Source: Symsagittifera roscoffensis (lineage: Eukaryota > Xenacoelomorpha > Acoela > Convolutidae). From it: 64,000 bases of DNA. Shown here piece by piece: positions 48,801 to 60,273 of this stretch. The translations under genes were made by a program, and so were the position numbers. Each line of letters opens with the position of its first letter. Positions within the stretch are counted from its first letter, which is position 1. The notes beneath the pieces were generated by a model that searched no databases, was not told the DNA's origin, and saw only the letters and a list, made by a program, of their open reading frames with translations. The stretch spans positions 14,397,018-14,461,017 of the forward strand of contig NC_087067.1 in the NCBI RefSeq assembly GCF_963678635.1, written 5' to 3'.

Positions 48801-51800
48801 ATCAACTTTTATTAACAAACCGCAATGAATAAAGCAGTAAAATTTCCCCAAAAAGCAGTAAATTGATATATAAATTCTTTTCCCCAATGCACTAAATCTA
48901 ATTAAAATGAAAATAAATTAATAATTTCAACCCCCAAAAGGTAGTAAAATTGAATTTTTCAGTAGTAAATTTATATAAATGCAAGCAGTACTAAGCTTTC
49001 CAATACGCTTTTCTATAGTTTACAATCATTCGCTCGCCCACAATTCTATCCATAATCGTACTGCTCACCCACGACGAGTTGTTTAAAATAATGAATTTAA
49101 GTTTTAACTTTCACTGATAACAACTCTAACCAGTATTAACAAGTATTAAACTTTCCTTTAACCCGGTTGGAATGGAATTTTATAATAGTCCAAACTAACC
49201 AACGCAGCTTACCAAACACCACAAACCACAACCTAACAGCATGACTAAGAAAAGAAAACCCACAGTACCCAAACCGGATTAAACCAGCTTAACAACTGGA
49301 TAATTAAACTAAACTAAACAATTTGATTTTTGAGAAAAGGACACAACCAAAACAACAAAAGAAAAACCAGTATTAAAAAGACATAAAAGGTTAACACAAA
49401 ACAGGACCCCACAAAAAAGAGCTTGAAATCATACCCCACTCTGGCCTAACCCACCAGAACGACGCCGCTCGAAGTACATGCCTTCACCATGCACTACAAG
49501 CACTTCCTCAATTTTTGATAAGAGTGACTCCAGGGTGAGCAGCTCCTAAAAATAACAGAACTAAACAAGAAGGCTTTTGCGATAAAAATTAATATAAAAT
49601 CATAACTAAAAACAAAATTGACAAAGATTTATATATGTAAATGTTATAATGCAGTATATAGATTACACACAGCTCAAAGACGAGCATCATAGAACTTGAC
49701 GACCCAATCACACTCAAACTACAGAATGGCCAAACACAACCGAGATGCTGCCTACAGTCACAACTCAAAGGATTTAAAGTACAACTTGGCATCGCAGCAA
49801 AGGAACCTCATTGAACCGGACCAATGGCCATCTAGATGTTCAAGTATACGACAGATCCGAGTTACAAGGCACTCCCTCCAAACTCAATTTTCACGCAATT
49901 CCCAAATGAGATTGAAACACTGTTCTCTACAAAACAAGAACTAATGATCATAACAAACCGATCAGAAACCAGAATCCGATCTCCAGATACAACAGTGACA
50001 GTTGGTCAAAGTCGTCGAAGAACAAGTTGATGTCAACAATTCCAGCTTCCTGGATCAGACGGATAAGACATCCTTCTTCCAGAACGGAAAAGAAATGATG
50101 TTCGTGACATAAAAACGATTATCATCCATCCTCCATTAGAGAAGAATGTCAAAGATCAAAAAATTCTGTAAACCCCGGATGAGTGGAACCAGATCTAAAC
50201 TAGATTTTATTATTGGTCATTACTCTTATATTTTATCCCTATAAAAAATTGAATACTAACCAATCATACTCCATCAAATTAACAACCCAATTATTTGTAA
50301 GTGCTGAAATTACTTGTAATTTCAGCACCAGAGAGATTTGAATTTAACTTAGAACTTAGTTATTTTCTCCAAGAGACCGACTCGTAACAAACCTGTATAT
50401 TCTAGATCTATTGAGACTAGGAGATATAAGAGTAAGATTAAGATCGGTATCAGACTAAGAAGTTTCACGAATCTATCCGGCCGAAAATAAGATAGCGTGA
50501 AGAGCAGACGGTGTACCCTATCTGAAATTACTCTATGAGTATAACTATCTAGGTCATAACTCAATAACTCAGTTTGACGATATAGGCTATTCCAAAAATC
50601 AGAGCTGGATAAAAAAATTGTTTCCCTGTCTGAAAAAGTAGGACTTAATGATTTTAAGACGCCCAAAATTTTAACAGAAGTAAAACGCTACTTCGCAAAA
50701 TTTACGATAAAATTGAAATGAAAACAGCTTCATTGAAAAAAAAAACAAGATCGTGCAAAAAAACTGCGCCATTTTCAAAATATTTCAAGAAACTTAAATT
50801 AATAACAAAATAATGGAAACGAAACCCATTATTGGATTATTTTCAGCAATAAAGGATTGTTTTTAATTATAAACTCACTTCTGATGAAGATACCAAGGGG
50901 CGGATTCAAGGGGAGGTTGGGGGCCTGTGGACGCTATCCTTCAGGGATTCGACCCCCTCACCAACCAAAGGCTACCCCTTTGGAAATATTTTTTTGACAT
51001 CCATTTTTGGCTGACCAACTCTAAATTTTCGTGATGGCGCCTCCGGTGCCAATAAATTCTAATTTTAAACGGGAGCGAGCGTCAAAAAAACGCATATTTT
51101 TGGTAAAAACTTTCCGAAAAGTGCCCAAAAGTGGCGATTTTAACCTGTTTTTTTTTCAAAAACCTATCTGCGGCAAAAAAAAGTTTTTATAGTGCTCTGA
51201 GAGCACTCGGATAATCAATATGGTCGACCTAAAAAATTCGAAAAAAAGTTTCCAGCAGTTATTTATTCAACTGGGAAAAAAGTTTTTTTTTGTATTTGCA
51301 GTTCAATTTTTTCACAAAAAAAAACTATGTTTTTAATTTTCCTCAAAAACCCAATTTTTTTTATTGAAAATTGCAAGTTGAGAAGAAATGAATGTCCAGC
51401 TTTTTCAAAATCATAAGAAACACAGGTCTAAGCTTCCCAAATTTTAATTTTCTCAAGCTAGCAAAATGAAAAAAAAACAAGAAACCAAAAATATTTTCCA
51501 ATTCGAAGTTAGATATACTAAAGAAAGCTCGTACATCAAAGAAAGCTCAAAAAGTGTCAAAAATTGGGTCTTTTTGGCTAATTTTGACTCAAATTTCTTA
51601 AAAGACAACTGATTTTTGTTAAATATGAAATAAATTTAGCATGAAGGATCTTCTTTCAAACGTGGATTAATCCTCTCTCTTGTTTATTCGGTCCAAGAAA
51701 GAGAAGTAGATTTTGCTGGATAAAACCCCGTGATCCCAATTTTTCGCGACTTTTAGTTTAATACTTCACTATCTCGGCTTCGGAATCGTGCTGCTCACCT

Positions 51801-54800
51801 TATAATTTGAGTGTCGATTTGTGCACACTATCAGTACTAGACTAAAAACCTGACTTGAGGCTGGAATTTGTGCCTAACAGAAGTGTTTAACATACATCTT
51901 GAACGTGCTTGAAACATCCCCAAAGTGGTCATTACCAGGTCAACACTTGAGCATAAAAAAATCGAAAAGTATTAAAGATAAGGTTAAGTTTGCTTCCCAA
52001 GACTTCCAGATTAAATTTATTTCCCAAGTATTAGTGTTAAATTTGCTCCCCAAGACTTCCAAGACAATTTTAACTTTGAAGAACGATTTTTCAAAATGAA
52101 CAATCGGTTCTTTTTTTCCTTTTTCAGCATAAAAATTTTTCTTCAAAACAAAAAGGACAAACAGTTCAAGACTAAACTCAGAATTTTTTGTTTCTCATTG
52201 CTGAATTGTTTTGAAACATTTAATTTTGATTACAATAAAACCCATAATCAGTACTGCTTGATATTCTGAAGTTTCTAGTGTCAAAAAAAGGTTTATTTCA
52301 GAACATCTTTATAACAAGCCTGATTTCCTTTTTTTGAGAAGAAAATTGTAAGTTTTCTTCTTACTCAATTCACCTATTCCTTTTGTGACGAGAGAATGAG
52401 TGCCGATAGATAGAGCTTGTGGAAGCGATAGGAGATGACTCAAAATGTCAATTCATGAGTAGAATCATGGCCGATGTAGATGAAAGTAAGTCAGAAAATC
52501 TTTGCTTATACGAGGAACTTGATGATTTTGACGAGCTATGAATTTATACAAGTCAATAACGAAAAGGACTCGGATACATAGAAAAATCCAAAAATAAAGC
52601 AAATCCAATAGAATGACAAACACCCATCAATCAATCAAAAAGCTGCAGTGCAAAAAATCCGCGATTGCGTAGAGGAAAACAAAAAAAACGCCCTGATGTC
52701 AAAGGAAGAAAAAAAAGAATAACGGGAAAACTCAAAAAATGTTTAAACTGTCAGTTATTGACCCAAAGAGAAGAAAAATTGAACTCAATCCGAGTTGAAA
52801 AACAAACTGAAAACTTAACGCATTGTTTTATTTTGACTGTAATTGTGATTATTAAGTTTGACAAAAGAGCAAAGCGTTAGAAAAAAAAAGATTTTTTTAA
52901 GGGTTTACTGCAACCAGTTTGTCGCAACCGATAGCAAAATTTTAATCTTCTCAACTCAACAAAAGTGTATCTAAAAAATTAGTATTTCTGCGGCTACCAA
53001 TTATTTTGACTCGAAACAACTTTTTACAGCAGACTTGCTAAAAATTCAACTGAACAAAAAAAATTTGAATTTCTCATTAGCTTCGTTTGTTCCGGCGATC
53101 AAATTTTTAAAATTTCTTTTTTGATTTAAAACCAGTGTTCAGAATAAATTCCAATTGAATGGACCGCTGCGATTTTTAAAGTGTTACTCAGTTTTCACAA
53201 AAAAACTTCAAATAAATGGCTTGCTGCATTTTCAACAGCAGCTTGAAACTGAGCCAGTTCTCAGTCAAGTTAGAAATCAAAGAACGGTTACAAATTATAA
53301 ATTCGTGTTGCAATTTACAAGGTTAACTACCGCAATTTGCTTGATAGCTTTCAAAATATAAATTTAAATTAAAATGCTGGTTAAGTAAACAGAGAGAAAA
53401 ATTTGGAGTGGAAAAAATTGCAAGAATAAGTTATTAAGAGAGTTTTTCCAGAAAGCGAATTTAAAAAGACAAATTTTTAAACAATCTTTGACATTCAGGA
53501 AGAGTGTAATGCATTTCTTGTCAAATAAAATCAAAATATGCCGACCAAGCAAAAAATTTACCTGCAAAAGATCAAATCACCGCACAGTAATTTTGTACTC
53601 TGGAAAAAAAATTCGGGAAAAGCTCTGTTTTTTTATCGACTTGACAGAAGCTTGGTGCAATGAATCTTCTAATGAAATTTTCTATAATCTGAATGGTTTT
53701 AGCAAGTTAGAAATGAGCATTTTGTACATAAAAGAGTATTTGAACTATAAAATAATGAAAAAAAAGCAACAAAACTCAAAGACATATTACAACAAAAAAA
53801 CTACGAAGAGTTGTTATTGATAACAGTTTCCTTCAGATTGCCTATTTTTGCCATTGAAGAGACTTTAGGTTATGTTAAAGAACTCATACGTTGTTTTACA
53901 AGACAAAAAGGCATTCAAATATGTTTACTGTTGTTGCAAAAACTTTTATTTGAAAGTAAGCAATGATAGTAACCGGATGTTTATTAAAACCTAATACAAG
54001 CTCTCAAGGCTCGTTTGACAAAGTACCCAACTAGAAAATCAGCTAAGTCAAAACTCAGGTAGAATAAACAAATTTTGAAAGTTCGAGAAAAGTTTTAGCG
54101 AGGGGCATGCCAGGCCATCTGGAAAAAATAGATTTTATTCATCAACTTTTTTTCAGTTGCTTTTATCTTTTCAAGATTTTAAATTCTAAAGACAATTTAG
54201 CAACGCATCTGCTCTTAGTGATAAACGCAGTAATAGATGCTTCAGCTCTTAAGAAAATTAAAATAAACACAGAAAGAACAAGACTGCTCGTATCAGGGCG
54301 AAGCCCTGAATGTTCCCACTGCCTTTTAAGGTTTATGGAGCAGTAAACCCTTTAAAAAATTCAATGAAATAAAACAAAATGAAAAAAAAAAGTTATAAAA
54401 TTTGAAATTTTTTTGATAAAAATCATCCCCCCACACGCCATATAAAGTACAAAAGGATAGATTTGGCTCCTTGTAACAAACCAATTATGGCAAATAGGCT
54501 TCTTTTAACCAATTTGGAACGATTTCTAAGATGGATTAACTCTCCGCTTACGCGTTAATAACGCGAAATATATCGCGCGTTAATTGTCCCAAATTGGCCA
54601 AAATGGCAATCTTTAAGCCCCCGTAACTTTACGAAAAATAATCACAGGTAAAATATCTTTTCAAATTTTAGCTCAGGACAACAATACCTTTCGAATGATA
54701 TAAAAAAATTCCGTCAAAAATGGCTAGTTAAAAAGTCGAAATTTGTCTGAAGAAAAAAAAACCCACTCCGAGCACAAATATTCCGTTACTTTTGTATCGA

Positions 54801-57800
54801 AAGTCGGAACAAAAATCAAAGAACAGACGATTAAAAGCGTATAGATCATAGCATTAAAGACGGCCGTGACGCGAGAGTATCTTGCCATTAAAACAGACCC
54901 ATTGTGGCAAACGATCGCAAAATGTTGAAATAAAGTTGAGCCAGGCTTGAAAAGGATAAAATCAGAACACTATGAGACAAAAAATCATTTCTGTCAACAA
55001 AATGTTTTGAAATAATTATCAAAACAATTATAAAAATGAGATGATAACGGACTACTTAAATGATTTTTGTGTGAGAATGGTCTCCTGCAAATTATTTGAA
55101 CACTGTTTTTTGAACAGAAAAGTTATCAAAACCGAGCAAAATGATTTTGGGATACAACAAATTGATAACTGATAATCATCAAGTTTTCATCAAAGTTAAA
55201 AATTTAGCAACGACATGGTCAAATAAAAATCCCAAATGCAGTCATTTTTTCTAAAAATTTTTGAGATAAAAGTTCGTCAATACTTAGCAGCCATCGTAAA
55301 TTGATGCTTTTTCAATTTTTTTTACTGACTTCACGTTTTACTAATTACCAAAATTCGTAAAAGTTACACCTATACATAAACGTGGAGTTGTAACTGTTGC
55401 TGGTAAATACTCTCCATATCCATTGCTACCTTTTATGAGCAGTCTTAAAAAAAATTGGCCAATGAAAGTAAGTTTGCTAAAAAGTAAAAACATATCACCA
55501 CATCAAATTGATTACATAAATATGAGGTCAACAGTAGATGCAATTTTAGATGTTGTGGAGAATGTTGACGATATAATTTTACAAATTACGAGGTTGTAGC
55601 ATGTACAATTGTAGAAGTTTGCAAATTATTTTGGTACGTTAGATCAGGGACTTCTTCGCAATAAATTAATGCTTACTGCTGAAGACTAGCATTTTATCAA
55701 GTTTTGAAATCATTACTCACAAACAGGTATCAAAACTTTACAGCTTGAATAGTCAATCAAAATTGTTTTGCGCGGTTTCGCATGGATAAGTTTTGGAGTT
55801 TTTACTTTCTAGGTAATTATGAATGATGTGCCTAATTTGTGTTCGAAAAACAAATTGTGATACCATTTGCAGACAAGCAATTTGTTTCGATCAATTCTGA
55901 AAATGGCATAAAGTTAAATCAAGCTTGGCAAAAAATAACATGGAAGGAAAACTTTAAAGTAACAATTGTGTTTCTGAAATGCAAAATCTTCACTTTTGGT
56001 AGAAATCAGCCATTTGGTAGTATGAAATATAATTGTCATGAGCTAGAACACCAGAAAAAAAGTAGCTGGTAAAATATTAGATGGAAAGCTTGATTATAAA
56101 GCAGCAAAAAGTTCAACAAAATAAAGCAATCTAAAAACTCACGGCCCAAATTACCACTACAGAATGTTTTCAACCAAAAAAAATTGTTAGATTTTGCGAA
56201 GCGTTGGAAAAACCTGTATCGCAATATAGAATTATGTTAAACGCGATAAGACAGAATTGATACAAAAAACCCAAAATTTCGGTTTACCCATTTGTTTTTT
56301 CATTTCAAAAAGAAGGAAAACTGACAAAAACCATAAGCAATCACAGGTTTTAATCAAGCAAAAAAGTTTGTGGTTGCAATTTGAATAAAGTTTTGACTGA
56401 AGTAGTAACGAAATAGCATCGCTGACCAATAATAGCGTTTTATCAAATGAAGAAAAAGATCAATATCTCAGCCGGAAAAATAAGTTCAGAGCAGCAGCCA
56501 GTACAAGAAAAAAATGGAGATCCGGTTACTGTGCACGTAGCACAGAATGTTCCCACCTCAATCTTTACAAGTTTTTTTTTGATTTTAATGAACTTTTTGT
56601 CCGCGGTATGATGAAAAGATTTGAGTTGAATCTATAGTTAAGGCGTATTAGGTATTTTTGTATACATTTGTTTTAAAAATGACAAAAAATAATTGTTTTT
56701 GCAGACTTAGGCCACCTTTATTCGCTCAAATCTAAAGTTTCTATCCAGTTTTTCTCAATACCGAGAAAACTCTCTAAAAAACGTATGATGGCGTTCGATT
56801 TACGACTGAAAGGGCTTCAGTTTGGTATATCCCTGGACCCATTCCAATAATTATTTGTGGTTCCTGATTTTACGTTGAAAACAAAAAAAATAAAAAAACT
56901 AAGTCAAACCCAAGTAAAAAAAAATCCTCGTCGATTTTCAATTGGTCGGAACAAAAGTCTTTTAAAATTTTTAGCGCTTTTAAAATTCATATTCGAGGTT
57001 TATCAATTTCGAGATTTGTTCATACTAGACATCAATATTGTAAGTGAGCTATTCTGGTGAAGATGAAAACAGGTAGACTCAAAAGCTCTCGCACCTAATT
57101 AGATTTTAAACCATTTTCCCCTCTCTTTTTTCAGTAAACAAATGCATTACACATAAAAATTGAAATTTTAGTTCGATCTTGAGACGTCCGTGACATGCTC
57201 ACTGCCTTTTCAGGTCCTTATAAGTATATTAACTGCGAAAATCTTGGAAAAGATTTTATTAGATTTATTTGCTATTTAATTGGTCTGTTTTATTAATGCT
57301 AATTTTAAATCGCATTTTTAATGTTTTTCTGAATACTTTTTTTAAACAGCTTTTTTTCAGTTTTGCCAACAACCGAAGTGAGTCGACAGCCTTTGGTTTG
57401 AATGAATGGATTCCACACATGATGACCCCTCATAACCCTTTTTGGAGTGCATCGCTACTGGCAGTTTACACCTCAATTAGCCTAAATTTCCTATTCATCT
57501 TCCTTTTTATACCAACTTTGTTCAGTCTTTCAGTGTGCAAATTCGAGAAAAGACCAAAAATGTTCCGCCGTTTTTGTGTTTTCTGCCAAATCATCACGGT
57601 AGCAGTTTTCGTTCTAATGGTATCCGTTTTTGTGTGCTTTGGAATTGGAATTGACCATGATGTAATCACAAGTGAAGACCAGCTTGATTACGTAATTAAT
57701 TGTGGAAATCCGGCATCCTTTCAACCCGACTTGTGTGAATTTTCATTGGGCTTTTATAAATCAATTTGGGCTGCAACTGCTCAATTGTTGGCTCTTTTTC

Positions 57801-58624
57801 ACTGTTTGGCCGCCTGTTTCTTCGACTTACAGCCTAATGATAAAAAATACAGGTTAACGTCGGCAATCAACTACTATAATAACCGACGAAACAAAATCAA
57901 AACCAGAAAATAAGGAACTAAAAACAATCATTTAAAAACTTGATTTTTGAGGCAAAAATGATTACTTAACAAACAACCCCCCCCCCCCCACCCAAACAAG
58001 GACTTAAAGTTTTTGAATTCAAGGAATCACCATTTAATTCCGAGTCTGTGAAAGCCATTTTTCACTATCTGCGTTAATTTTTCAAGCGGACTGAAATGTT
58101 TGTCAAATAATTGGATTAAAAAATTAGTTGTTGTAACTTCAATTTTCTTTTCAGTTGACGAAGAAAATCCTGAAATTCAAGGACATAAATTTTTGATAAC
58201 TTTATTAAAATTACTCTCGAGGTATTATTTTTTGAATCATAATCCTTTCAAGTTCAGTTCAAAACCTGTTGAAATGAACCGTTTTATGTTTGAAACAGAG
58301 CACTGCAGTCTCTTTTGTCCAGAAGTGTATCTCAAAGAGCTCTATTTTGGAAAATATTTGAATTTTTTTACTGAAAAGGTCCAAAATCGTAGCAAAAATT
58401 ATTTATACCAGCAAAAAGATCATTTCTAGCATTCGACTAGTTTAAACCGAGAATATTTCCGGCTTTCCAGACTGGCAATTCACAATTTCTATTAAAGGCT
58501 TCTCGAGAGTTTTGTGAAAAAAAAACTTTAAAAAAAAATTAGTTGTAGATGATTTCCACACATCAGAACAGAACAAATGTGGTACAAACTAAGTTTGGAT
58601 GACCCCCGAATGCGAGAGGTGTGA
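36866..58624 (+). CDS. Four-transmembrane protein, gene split by element 2
   Basis: Proposed exons are 36866-37059, 57361-57852 and 58567-58624, giving 247 residues. Exon 1 (ATG in GAGCCATGGCG) encodes one membrane segment (WIFIWWFLSIVSVTLLLWAY) and an extracellular stretch, and ends at GAAAG/GTGCGT. Exon 2 follows TTTTTTTCAG and completes the split codon in frame. It supplies three more segments (FWSASLLAVYTSISLNFLF; IITVAVFVLMVSVFVCFG; IWAATAQLLALFHCLAACFF) and an extracellular loop with two cysteines (NCGNPASFQPDLC). Exon 3 (ACATCAG/AACAG) would add a short tail ending DPRMREV. Without the last splice, exon 2 stops at 57911. Topology resembles claudin/PMP22-like tetraspan proteins, but the diagnostic W-x-L-W-C-C signature is absent. 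A missed middle exon is possible. Confidence 0.6.
37377..37756 (+). repeat. 5' LTR of element 2
   Basis: 380 bp from TGGAACCAGATC to CATAACTCA. It lacks the AATAAA and about 30 bp present in the element 1 LTR, so the two belong to different subfamilies. TGGTGCGACC, the primer-binding site, follows at 37759. Confidence 0.95.
38105..42149 (+). pseudogene. pol: pol of element 2, including RNase H
   Basis: The N-terminal part (about 38139-39000) is broken by stops. The longest open piece, 39031-39789, holds FNRLFYGISIGPAAFSAFM, YLDDVFMQS, the connection and the RNase H start CDALNFGIGAALLQ; TDHKPI follows near 39858. This is the part element 1 lacks. Integrase fragments lie at 40527-40841 and 41068-41517 and the GPY/F-like end at 41544-41840. 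Within integrase about 50 bp at 41018-41066 resemble a more 3' integrase stretch that is missing from its proper place near 41320, a local rearrangement. Not functional. Confidence 0.85.
42729..43144 (+). CDS. Small membrane protein of element 2
   Basis: Homologue of the 24549 gene. The second exon frame (from ATG 42968, or spliced from 42991) is fully open to TGA 43142-43144 and keeps the CKCIKKAIITFAL core and EEYYNK. The first part has one frameshift near 42838. A 48-nt intron (42943-42990) with the same donor and acceptor as element 1 joins the two parts in frame. Without splicing, a TAA directly abuts the ATG at 42968. Survival of this frame among decayed neighbours is notable. Confidence 0.6.
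43192..46381 (+). pseudogene. env: env of element 2 with the longer ectodomain
   Basis: After an acceptor-like CCACACCAG at 43183-43191 comes the same proline-rich N-terminal region as in element 1. Then, at about 43509-44996, comes the cysteine-containing ectodomain that element 1 has lost, and then the shared part (CKNDRGYC, TIVWFPEDT, CYKRIPMFYK, FVDTLSRR). Many stops and indels interrupt it. The 3' end stops abruptly at GGATGGCCCTATTACAT near 46381, just before the predicted membrane anchor, where integrase sequence takes over. Confidence 0.65.
46382..46833 (+). pseudogene. Ectopic integrase fragment replacing the env 3' end
   Basis: About 450 bp carry integrase sequence: the zinc-binding HAGSEKTC and CTDCITCQ, then FDTKGPISP and VIVDAFTHYVALN. 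It duplicates 40655-41170 of the same element (closer to it than to element 1) and lies where element 1 has the env anchor and tail. It forms an open frame of 165 codons with the adjoining sequence, less decayed than the pol copy. The junction at 46381-46387 shows short homology (GAAAATAC and GAGAATAC). Confidence 0.8.
46871..48649 (+). pseudogene. ORF3 of element 2
   Basis: It begins at the conserved GATGAGCCG and ends at TAG 48647-48649, with several frameshifts and stops between. Longer open pieces are 46871-47143 and 47294-47923. The C-terminal end (LWPLLQTKNIIRILAKL) is conserved and open, which shows that the TAG at 28923 in element 1 is a mutation. A GTAATA donor follows directly, as in element 1. 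Confidence 0.75.
48650..50183 (+). other. 3' region of element 2 with antisense ORF remnant
   Basis: The predicted intron 48650-48734 comes first. The rest matches the element 1 3' region. The antisense frame, homologous to 30104-30580, spans about 49660-50128 on the minus strand but is interrupted; its longest piece is 49589-49792. CTGTAAACCCCGGATGAG precedes the LTR. Confidence 0.5.
50184..50563 (+). repeat. 3' LTR of element 2
   Basis: 380 bp, followed by the target duplication ATAA at 50564-50567. Same length as its partner at 37377. Confidence 0.95.
50893..51260. mobile_element. hAT-like MITE, right end lost
   Basis: It starts CCAAGGGGCGGATTCAAGG and shares GGGATTCGACCCCCT and a GGCGCC..GGTGCCAATA block with 34499-34868. 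The complementary right terminus is absent. It lies in the tetraspan gene's first intron, downstream of element 2. Confidence 0.6.
51261..54311. other. Intronic sequence with coding-like scraps
   Basis: No confident gene. A good ATG context with a short acidic frame (MADVDESKSENLCLYEELDD) lies at 52467-52541. Basic lysine-rich frames lie near 52600-52760, and fragments such as KDILQQKNYEELL...IEETLGYVKELI at 53780-53960 need frame changes. They may be decayed genes or transposon pieces. Confidence 0.3.
54312..54810 (+). mobile_element. MITE with GTTCCGAC termini, copy C
   Basis: 499 bp from GTTCCCACT to AGTCGGAAC, the same interior as copies A and B, including the CpG-rich palindromic core. 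The CAGGGCGAAGCCCTG hairpin sits just outside at 54294-54308. It lies in the tetraspan gene's first intron. Confidence 0.75.
54811..57360. other. Last part of the tetraspan first intron
   Basis: An 84-codon plus frame at about 55347-55601 (including GKYSPYPLLPFMSSLKKNWP) and one at 55839-56072 look protein-like but have no start, splice sites or recognisable family. The segment ends in TTTTTTTCAG, the acceptor of exon 2. Confidence 0.35.
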
Positions 58625-60140
58625 GAGAGGATCAACAGTATCAGAGGCAGACTGTCCGGAATATCCTTCGGAATCAGCCAGTCCGATAGGGACCGACCCA
58701 TCCGAATGTCAAGGGTGGGAGAAGAGAGTCATAGACAGAGACAGGGTAAGGGGCGGGGGCGATCGGAGCAAGATGAACATCAGGATGCGATTGATGAAAC
58801 TTACATGGATCAGTTTGACATTTAATAGTGCAGATCAATCGGCTCTTTTTCTTTTTCCTCACCCGCTAATTGTTTTAAGTAACTTGTAATTTTCATATTC
58901 ACATGGTCTGATTGTAACGAAAACTGGTTTGCGACTAATTAGACCACGACAAATATATTTGGCCAGCATACTTAACATGTAAGAACCCGCTACGTCGTAA
59001 CATTGATGCTTATTTGATGTGAGCGAGGAGAGGGAGGGGGGGGGTTGTTGAGAGCCGATTGAACGTTGTTTTCTAACTTTCGGTTTTCAAATTAAAGGTT
59101 ATTGAAGATATTGATGAGCATCGGTTTCTCCTGCCGTAAATAAATTGAACTAAATTTTCTTTCTGTCAACCAAGTTTACTTTCAACTTGAACGTAATAAT
59201 GTCATTTTGTATTTTGTAATACCACCAGACTAATTTGCAACTTCACACTTTGAGATTGACTTACCGATGAAAAAAGATCAACAAAATCAGAACAAACTGT
59301 TTTCATACGTCAGTTGTTCCAATTAAGTAATCATCACAAGGCTGTTTTAAAGTTAGAAGCCCAAAATTATTGCGTTTTTTTCTGATCAGTCTTTCTATGA
59401 AAAAAAAGTCTTTATTCTTTAATAAAAAACTTGATCACAGAAAATTATCGAAAAAATACTGTTCTAAATCATTGGACAATTTAAGTCTTCTCATAAAACG
59501 AGCCATTTTTTCTTCGATTTTTGCAAGGTTGTTTGGATTTTCAGGTCAAATTAAAGACTCATAGCTTATCAAACGCATTAGTTTTTTCAACATTTTCCTT
59601 TTCTTCGCTGTAGTTCTCTCCGTCCATTTTTTTCATTGCGTTATATATATATATATATAAATACTCATTTTGTAACATTCGCCCGGAAGATACATATCGA
59701 CGGATAACAAAACTAAGTCTTAGGACGACTGGCTAGCGTCTAAACAGAGCTTTGCATGTTTTTCACCGTCTCTACCAAGCCAGTACTTTTCGGTGGTCTT
59801 TCTTACATCGGGTCGACAAAAACGTTACTGTTCTCCGGCTTCGACCAGAACGCTCAAATTAACTGAATTACATGCAAAAATAGTGAGCTCATGGCTGGGT
59901 CTCAGTATCCCCAGACCACGAGGTCACTCCTAAAAACAGGGCTACTACTTATTATATTACTATTGTTTTTTTTCAGTAGATAAAAATCATCATCTCCATC
60001 GAAGATGGATCAACCCTTTCCCCCCAACTCTTAGCACCTCATCCTTGTCAAAACTAATCCAAATATCAATTAAATTCAAGTCAGGACATGACAGGATGCT
60101 AAAAGTTCATATGAGTCAATAAAAGTTTCCGTCCCGAGAC
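58625..60140. other. Region after the tetraspan gene
   Basis: A G+C-richer stretch at 58590-58830 continues in frame after the proposed stop (REV, TGA) as RINSIRGRLSGISFG and on to MDQFDI, then a stop. It might be a further exon or a read-through extension. A (TA)n microsatellite lies at about 59642-59660. Nothing else is recognised. Confidence 0.35.
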
Positions 60141-60273
60141 CCTTCCGGATTCTTGAATCCGCTGAATCAAGCCCGTTGATCTTGATTTCTTCCTAATCCG
60201 GAAGGCTGGTTTCTTACCCTTCACCGTTGTTTGCAACGGCCTTGCAACTATTGTAGTAGCACAATAGTTGCAA
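60141..60273. other. Cluster of perfect stem-loops
   Basis: Three inverted repeats occur in 133 bp. CCTTCCGGATT (60141-60151) pairs with AATCCGGAAGG (60195-60205). CCGTTG (60224-60229) pairs with CAACGG (60234-60239). TTGCAACTATTGT (60242-60254) pairs with ACAATAGTTGCAA (60261-60273). The first encloses a smaller hairpin (CTTGAATC/GAATCAAG). They could be a structured RNA or cruciform DNA on either strand; there is no promoter evidence. Confidence 0.5.

Larger units (their letters stand above)
37377..50563 (+). mobile_element. Element 2: older relative of element 1, degraded
   Basis: 13,187 bp with 380-bp LTRs (37377-37756 and 50184-50563), TG...CA ends and a 4-bp duplication ATAA on both sides. 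The LTRs differ at roughly 20 sites by eye (about 5%), so this insertion is older than element 1. It lacks the leader repeats, small ORF, gag and protease (junction near 38100). It keeps RT, RNase H, integrase, the membrane-protein gene, a longer env, ORF3 and antisense remnants, all with stops or frameshifts. It lies in the sense orientation inside the first intron of the tetraspan gene. Confidence 0.95.

Noticed and set aside
57269-57360. Start of the second tetraspan exon at the TTG/ATG codons near 57269-57320
   Set aside because: A strong TTTTTTTCAG acceptor ends at 57360 and joins exon 1 in phase. The upstream part of the open frame is AT-rich intron.
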